From NCBI RefSeq assembly GCF_030408455.1, contig NZ_CP046977.1, positions 496,001 through 560,000 on the forward strand: a stretch of DNA of 64,000 bases. The letters are read 5' to 3'. A program made the translations under genes and the position numbers. The notes beneath the pieces are model-generated. The model did not search any database. It was not told the origin of the DNA and worked only from the letters and a program-made list of their open reading frames with translations. The stretch comes from Corynebacterium atrinae. GTDB taxonomy: Bacteria > Actinomycetota > Actinomycetes > Mycobacteriales > Mycobacteriaceae. Below, piece after piece: positions 60,021-64,000 of this stretch (the first letter of the stretch is position 1; each line of letters starts with the position of its first letter).

Positions 60021-60365
60021 GTGCATGAAGTCGCGTTGAGTACCCAGCTCGCGGGAGTGGTTTCGCGGGCGGCGGGAGACCGTCGGGTGCTTTCCGTGCA
60101 CCTCCAGATCGGTCAGCTGCGCCAGGTGGTCCCGGACACTCTGCGCTACGCCTGGTCCATGGTGACCCGGGGAACCCTGCTTGCAGAAGCTTCCCTCAGC
60201 ATTGATTCTCTCCCCGTCCGCCTTACCTGCCCCGCCGGGCACTGTTCGGAGGTGGACGGCGAGTTGGATTTGCACTGCCCTCGGTGCGGGGAAATCGCGG
60301 CTATCGTCGGAGGGGAAGAATTCACCGTCGTCGACATCGAGGTGGAGTCACTCAGCGTCGACTGA
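60021..60365 (+). CDS. hypA: Nickel-insertion protein HypA
   Basis: A 114-residue nickel metallochaperone. The GTG start at 60021 gives Met-His-Glu, and the first residues are the nickel ligands. A zinc-binding segment follows: TCPAGHCSE then LHCPRCGE. The first pair is Cys-x4-Cys instead of the usual Cys-x2-Cys. It lies 24 bp from the divergent hypF start and 19 bp before hypB. Confidence 0.9.
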   Translation: MHEVALSTQLAGVVSRAAGDRRVLSVHLQIGQLRQVVPDTLRYAWSMVTRGTLLAEASLSIDSLPVRLTCPAGHCSEVDGELDLHCPRCGEIAAIVGGEEFTVVDIEVESLSVD

Positions 60366-60384
60366 CTCATCCAGGAGGCCCACT

Positions 60385-61143
60385 ATGGGACGTTTCCACC
60401 GCCACGAAGACGGCACCGTGCACAGCCACGATCACGGACATGAGCATCATGAGCACGGCGATCACTCGGGCTACGCCACCGGCCGCGAGCGCATCGAAGT
60501 GCTCGAGGACATCTTCTCTGAAAATGACCGCCTCGCCGATGCCAACCGGCGTGCCTTCGACGACCACGGTGTCACGTGCGTCAACCTCATGAGCTCCCCG
60601 GGAGCTGGCAAGACGACCTTGTTGGAGCGCACCCTCGCCGCCGCTCAAGGCAAGGTGCGGGTGGGGGTAGTCGAGGGCGACATCGAGACATCCTTGGATG
60701 CTGACCGGCTGAACAACTATGGGGCGCAGATTTCCTTGCTCAACACCGGGCAAGGCTTCGGTGGTGAATGCCATCTCGACGCCCCGATGGTGGCGAAGGC
60801 TCTGCAGGGGCTCGACCTCGCACAGTTGGATCTGGTGCTCATCGAAAACGTGGGCAACCTCGTGTGTCCGGCCGAATTCCAGGTCGGCGAGCACCGCAAG
60901 GCAATGATCGCCTCCGTCACCGAGGGTGAAGATAAGCCGTCGAAGTACCCAGTGATGTTCCGCTCCGTCGAAGTCGTGGTGATCAACAAAATCGACCTGC
61001 TCCCGTACCTGAATTTCGACCTCGACCTGTTCAAAGCAAACCTGGACAAGGTCAATCCCGGGGTCCAGGTCATTGAGATGTCCGCCACCACGGGCGAGGG
61101 GCTTTCCGAATGGCTGGAGTGGTTATCACCAGAATTGGGTTAG
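60385..61143 (+). CDS. hypB: GTPase and nickel-storage protein HypB
   Basis: A 252-residue SIMIBI-class GTPase driving nickel insertion. Residues 4-35 are His-rich (HRHEDGTVHSHDHGHEHHEH), suggesting nickel storage. The P-loop SSPGAGKTTLLE lies near residue 72, and VEGDIETS and VVINKIDLLP are the other GTPase motifs. ATG 60385 follows GGAGG by about seven bases; upstream in-frame sequence lies in hypA. The last hyp gene before the structural genes. Confidence 0.95.
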   Translation: MGRFHRHEDGTVHSHDHGHEHHEHGDHSGYATGRERIEVLEDIFSENDRLADANRRAFDDHGVTCVNLMSSPGAGKTTLLERTLAAAQGKVRVGVVEGDIETSLDADRLNNYGAQISLLNTGQGFGGECHLDAPMVAKALQGLDLAQLDLVLIENVGNLVCPAEFQVGEHRKAMIASVTEGEDKPSKYPVMFRSVEVVVINKIDLLPYLNFDLDLFKANLDKVNPGVQVIEMSATTGEGLSEWLEWLSPELG

Positions 61144-61236
61144 ACATCCCACAATCGCCTGTGGCTGGCGCGGTGGAGAACTAAGCTAGAAGGAAGCAAT
61201 GAGCTCACAAGCTGGTCTTCCTTCGTGCATTTTCCT

Positions 61237-61250
61237 TCACCCTAGGGTGA
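61237..61250 (+). promoter_or_regulatory. 14-bp palindrome upstream of hydrogenase small subunit
   Basis: TCACCCTAGGGTGA is a perfect palindrome 46-60 bp upstream of the small-subunit ATG. A separate inverted repeat GAAGGAAG (61189-61196) / CTTCCTTC (61217-61224) lies before it. No T run follows either, so they look like operator or leader structures and not a terminator. No regulator is known. Confidence 0.35.
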
Positions 61251-61296
61251 GGGGCAAAGGGCCCGGCTGGTGATAACAACCGAGAAGGGCCCCACG

Positions 61297-62496
61297 ATGA
61301 ATCTCGTTGATAGCTGGCAGGGGGAGACCCTCCGCGACAATCTGGAACGCCGCGGAGTGAGTCGCCGCGATTTTATGAAGATGTGCGCGGGCTTGGCCGC
61401 CATATTTGCCACCGGTGCCCCCGCGATGGGCTCAGGCAAGGCCTATGCGGCGGAAGCTCAAGACATCGCGGACGCGCTGGGAGCCGTGAAAAAACCCAAC
61501 GTGGCGTGGTTGCAGTTGCAGGAATGCACTGGATGCATGGAGTCGGTCCTGCGCTCCGGTTCCTCTACTGTTGAAGATCTCGTACTCAATCAACTCTCGA
61601 TGAATTACAACGAGCTGGTCATGGCGGCTTCTGGGGCTGCGGCCGAACAGGCTCTCCACGAACTCAACCAGGAGCCCCACATCCTCGTGGTCAATGGCTC
61701 GGTGGCACTGGCCGAGGACGGGGTCTACTGCATGATCGGCGGCAAGACCTCCCTCCAGGTGCTCGAGGAGGCCGCAGAAAATGCCACGGCCATCCTCGCC
61801 GTCGGGGCATGCGCCGTCTACGGATCGGTCCAAGCCGCCCGCCCCAACCCGACGCACGCGGTGGGAGTGGACGAGATCATCAAGGACAAGCCCGTCATCA
61901 ACGTCTCCGGCTGCCCGCCCATCGGCGAAGTTATCACCGCCACCATCACGTACCTGCTCACCCACGGCCGCCCGCCGAAGGTCGATGCCCAGGGTCGCCC
62001 GCTATTCGCCTACGACCAGCGCATCCATGATTCCTGTCCCAAGCGCGCCCACTTTGACGCCGGGCAGTTCGTCCGCACCTTCGATGATGAAGCCGCCCGC
62101 AACGGCTGGTGCCTCTACGAAGTCGGCTGTAAAGGCCCCTCGACGTTTAGCCCCTGTCCGATCGTGCAGTGGAACCTTAAATCCGGTTGGCCCATCGGTG
62201 CCGGCCACCCCTGCATCGGCTGCACGGAGAAGGACTTCTTCGACACGTTCACTCCCTTCTACTCCACGCTGCCGCACATCACCGGGTTCGGTGTGGAGGC
62301 AACGGCAGAAAAGGTTGGATGGGGATTGGTCGGCGCGGCGGCGGCCGGCGCCGCCATCCACGGTGGCGTGACCCTGGTGCGTCAGGTGGGTATGCGCCGA
62401 GAAAATGGCGAGGTGGAAACGCTCGCTGCTTTCGGTGACCCCGACGCACCGTCGCAAAGCACTATTTCCCCTTCCGACCAGCCGAAGAACAGTTAA
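61297..62496 (+). CDS. [NiFe]-hydrogenase small subunit (Tat-exported)
   Basis: A 399-residue electron-transfer subunit. The N-terminus has a Tat signal (SRRDFMK, Arg23-Arg24, then a hydrophobic stretch and an AYA cleavage site near 52). The proximal Fe-S ligands are in ECTGCMES (Cys77, Cys80), VGACAVYG and SGCPPIGEV. Medial/distal ligands occur in HDSCPKRAH, LYEVGCKGP, SPCPIVQW and HPCIGC. A C-terminal hydrophobic helix (about 337-357) would anchor it outside the membrane. ATG 61297 follows GAAGGG. The pattern is that of a membrane-bound uptake hydrogenase. Confidence 0.95.
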   Translation: MNLVDSWQGETLRDNLERRGVSRRDFMKMCAGLAAIFATGAPAMGSGKAYAAEAQDIADALGAVKKPNVAWLQLQECTGCMESVLRSGSSTVEDLVLNQLSMNYNELVMAASGAAAEQALHELNQEPHILVVNGSVALAEDGVYCMIGGKTSLQVLEEAAENATAILAVGACAVYGSVQAARPNPTHAVGVDEIIKDKPVINVSGCPPIGEVITATITYLLTHGRPPKVDAQGRPLFAYDQRIHDSCPKRAHFDAGQFVRTFDDEAARNGWCLYEVGCKGPSTFSPCPIVQWNLKSGWPIGAGHPCIGCTEKDFFDTFTPFYSTLPHITGFGVEATAEKVGWGLVGAAAAGAAIHGGVTLVRQVGMRRENGEVETLAAFGDPDAPSQSTISPSDQPKNS

Positions 62497-62505
62497 GGAC
62501 CTCCC

Positions 62506-64000
62506 ATGGCTACCGAAAGAGTTGTTGTTGATCCGCTGACTCGCATTGAAGGGCACCTGCGCGTCGAGTTGGAAGTCGACGGGAAGCAAATCAAGGAGGC
62601 CTGGTCGGAGACGACCCAGTACCGCGGCATCGAGACGATTGTGGAGGGCCGCGACCCGCGTGATGTGTGGGCCTTCGTCGGCCGCATCTGTGGTGTGTGC
62701 ACCGGCACCCACTCGGTCGCTTCCGTCGTGGCGGTGGAGGACGCGATCGGCTCCCACATCCCTAAGCAGGCGCAGCTCATCCGCGACCTCGTCTTGGCCT
62801 CTCACGAGACCCATGATCACGTGGTGCACTTCTATCACCTGCATGCCCTCGACTGGGTGAACGTGGTCTCGGCGGCGGAGGCAGACCCGCAGAAGGCGGT
62901 GGACTTCGCTAAGTCGATTGGGTCGACGTGGCGGGGAAACTCCCTCGAGAAATTCCAAAAGGTGAAGGAGACGCTGCAGGGGGTGCTGAAATCGGGTCAG
63001 CTGTCTATCTTCACCGGCGGGTACTGGGAGCACCCGGATTACCGGCTTCCCCCGGAGGCCAACCTCATGGCCGTGTCCCACTACCTCGATGCGCTGCAGT
63101 TCCAGCGCTCGATCATTCGCATCTCAACGGTATTCGGCGGCAAGAACCCGCACCCGAATTTCCTCGTCGGCGGCATGGCGTGTTCCATCGACCCCGATCG
63201 CTCCGAGACGGTCAACCAAGTCCACCTTGACCAGATCAAGAACTGGGTAGCCGAGATCGAGGAGTTTGTCCACGGTTGCTACCTTCCGGATGCCCTGGCG
63301 ATCATGGGGGTGTACAAGGACTACTTCGACATCGGAGCGGCCTCGGACACGTTCATGGCCGTCGGTATGGCGGGCGCGATCGTGCGCGGCGACCAGCTTT
63401 CCCGCAGCCTGTCCTATGCCCATCCGAGCGTCACCCCGGGCATCATCCTTGATGGTGATTACACGAAGGTGCACCCGCTGGACCCGGCCAAGATCCGCGA
63501 GTACGTCTCCTCCGCCTGGTTTAGTTACGAAGACGGCAACGAGGTGGGCCTCGCCCCGGCAGAAGGGGAGACTACGCCCGCCTACACCGGTCCAAAGCCG
63601 CCCTACGAGTGGTTGGCGGACCGCGAGGAGTACACCTGGTCCAAGGCCCCGCGTTACGACGGCCGCCCCGTCCAGGTCGGTCCGAACGCCCGGGTGCTGC
63701 TGGCGTACCTGCAGGGAGAGAAACAGACCGTCGAGTTGGTTGATCAGGCGATGGCCTCCCTCGGCATCACCATCGACAAGTTCAATTCCACCGGCGGCCG
63801 TACTCTGGCCCGCGCCGTCGAGGCGGTCACCACCGCCGACGATCTGGCCCACAACCTCCTGCCGGAGTTCATCAAGGGCCTCCAATCCGGAGACATCGAT
63901 GTATTCGACTCCACCAAGTGGGAACCAAAGTCCTGGCCGAAGGAATCCAGCGGCTTCGCCATGATGGAAGTGGCCCGCGGCTGCCTCGGCCACTGGGTGA
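62506..64000 (+). CDS. [NiFe]-hydrogenase large subunit (5' part, runs off the window)
   Basis: The catalytic NiFe subunit. The 498 residues visible include the N-terminal VDPLTRIEGH, the L1 motif RICGVCTGTHS with two nickel ligand cysteines, FGGKNPHPNFLVGG and the L3-type MMEVARGCLGHWV at the window edge. The C-terminal DPCxxC motif that provides the other two nickel ligands is outside the window. ATG 62506 follows AAGGA and lies nine bases after the small-subunit stop. It would be transported folded together with the small subunit by its Tat signal. Confidence 0.95.
   Translation, partial: MATERVVVDPLTRIEGHLRVELEVDGKQIKEAWSETTQYRGIETIVEGRDPRDVWAFVGRICGVCTGTHSVASVVAVEDAIGSHIPKQAQLIRDLVLASHETHDHVVHFYHLHALDWVNVVSAAEADPQKAVDFAKSIGSTWRGNSLEKFQKVKETLQGVLKSGQLSIFTGGYWEHPDYRLPPEANLMAVSHYLDALQFQRSIIRISTVFGGKNPHPNFLVGGMACSIDPDRSETVNQVHLDQIKNWVAEIEEFVHGCYLPDALAIMGVYKDYFDIGAASDTFMAVGMAGAIVRGDQLSRSLSYAHPSVTPGIILDGDYTKVHPLDPAKIREYVSSAWFSYEDGNEVGLAPAEGETTPAYTGPKPPYEWLADREEYTWSKAPRYDGRPVQVGPNARVLLAYLQGEKQTVELVDQAMASLGITIDKFNSTGGRTLARAVEAVTTADDLAHNLLPEFIKGLQSGDIDVFDSTKWEPKSWPKESSGFAMMEVARGCLGHWV

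Noticed and set aside
59997..60275. Longer hypF start on the minus strand
   Set aside because: It would run through hypA in antisense; the conserved acylphosphatase domain begins right after ATG 59996.

Overview
The window is a high-GC actinobacterial chromosome segment whose gene order and content point to Corynebacterium. The reasons are monomeric NADP isocitrate dehydrogenase next to an Irp1-type iron operon, the prpDBC cluster with a divergent PrpR/RamB-type regulator, pyruvate carboxylase, AccBC, the accD1/accD2/accE/maf/birA/purK/purE block, and DtxR-like and McbR-like sites. No tRNA, rRNA, CRISPR array, transposase or integrase was seen.

Layout. Positions 1-2290 hold the folD 3' end, a DUF3017 membrane protein, an orphan excisionase-type HTH protein, a gene-poor gap and a DUF4839-like anchored protein. 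Positions 2291-11940, all on the minus strand, hold metY-metX, icd and a siderophore uptake operon (binding protein, two permeases, ATPase, siderophore-interacting protein) behind a DtxR-box-like element. Two things are wrong in that operon: the ATPase gene has an in-frame TAG and a one-base frameshift, and the siderophore-interacting protein reads in frame straight into isocitrate dehydrogenase without a stop. Positions 11972-28682 carry mostly housekeeping genes: an MFS exporter, exonuclease III, a TRIC channel, trpS, a YihY protein, a D,D-carboxypeptidase, a DnaJ-like/RDD protein, an adenosine deaminase-like protein lacking key active-site residues, an NlpC/P60 hydrolase with a small helical partner, upp, an XRE regulator with a double palindrome in front of it, an M20 amidohydrolase, an LpdA-like quinone reductase and PrpR.

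Positions 28731-38262 contain the methylcitrate cycle (prpD, prpB, prpC), pyc, an acetyltransferase, an ACR3-like permease and a His-rich PadR regulator preceded by two identical palindromes around its promoter. Positions 38309-52345 contain the acyl-CoA carboxylase genes (accBC, accD1, accD2, accE) and birA, which biotinylates AccBC and Pyc, together with rhodanese, a Cj0069-family protein, DUF3151, an OafA/SGNH acyltransferase, maf, a PH-domain protein, purK and purE. Propionyl-CoA handling (Prp), anaplerosis (Pyc) and malonyl-CoA or mycolate precursor supply (Acc) therefore sit in one 20-kb stretch.

Positions 52349-55183 are a small accessory-looking island: a DUF726 alpha/beta-hydrolase with a Cys/His-rich segment and glycine/alanine-rich membrane segments, and a two-gene pair of small membrane proteins. 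Positions 55249-64000 encode a [NiFe] hydrogenase: maturation genes hypC-hypD, hypE, hypF, hypA-hypB in alternating orientations, then a Tat-exported, membrane-anchored small subunit and a large subunit that runs off the window end.
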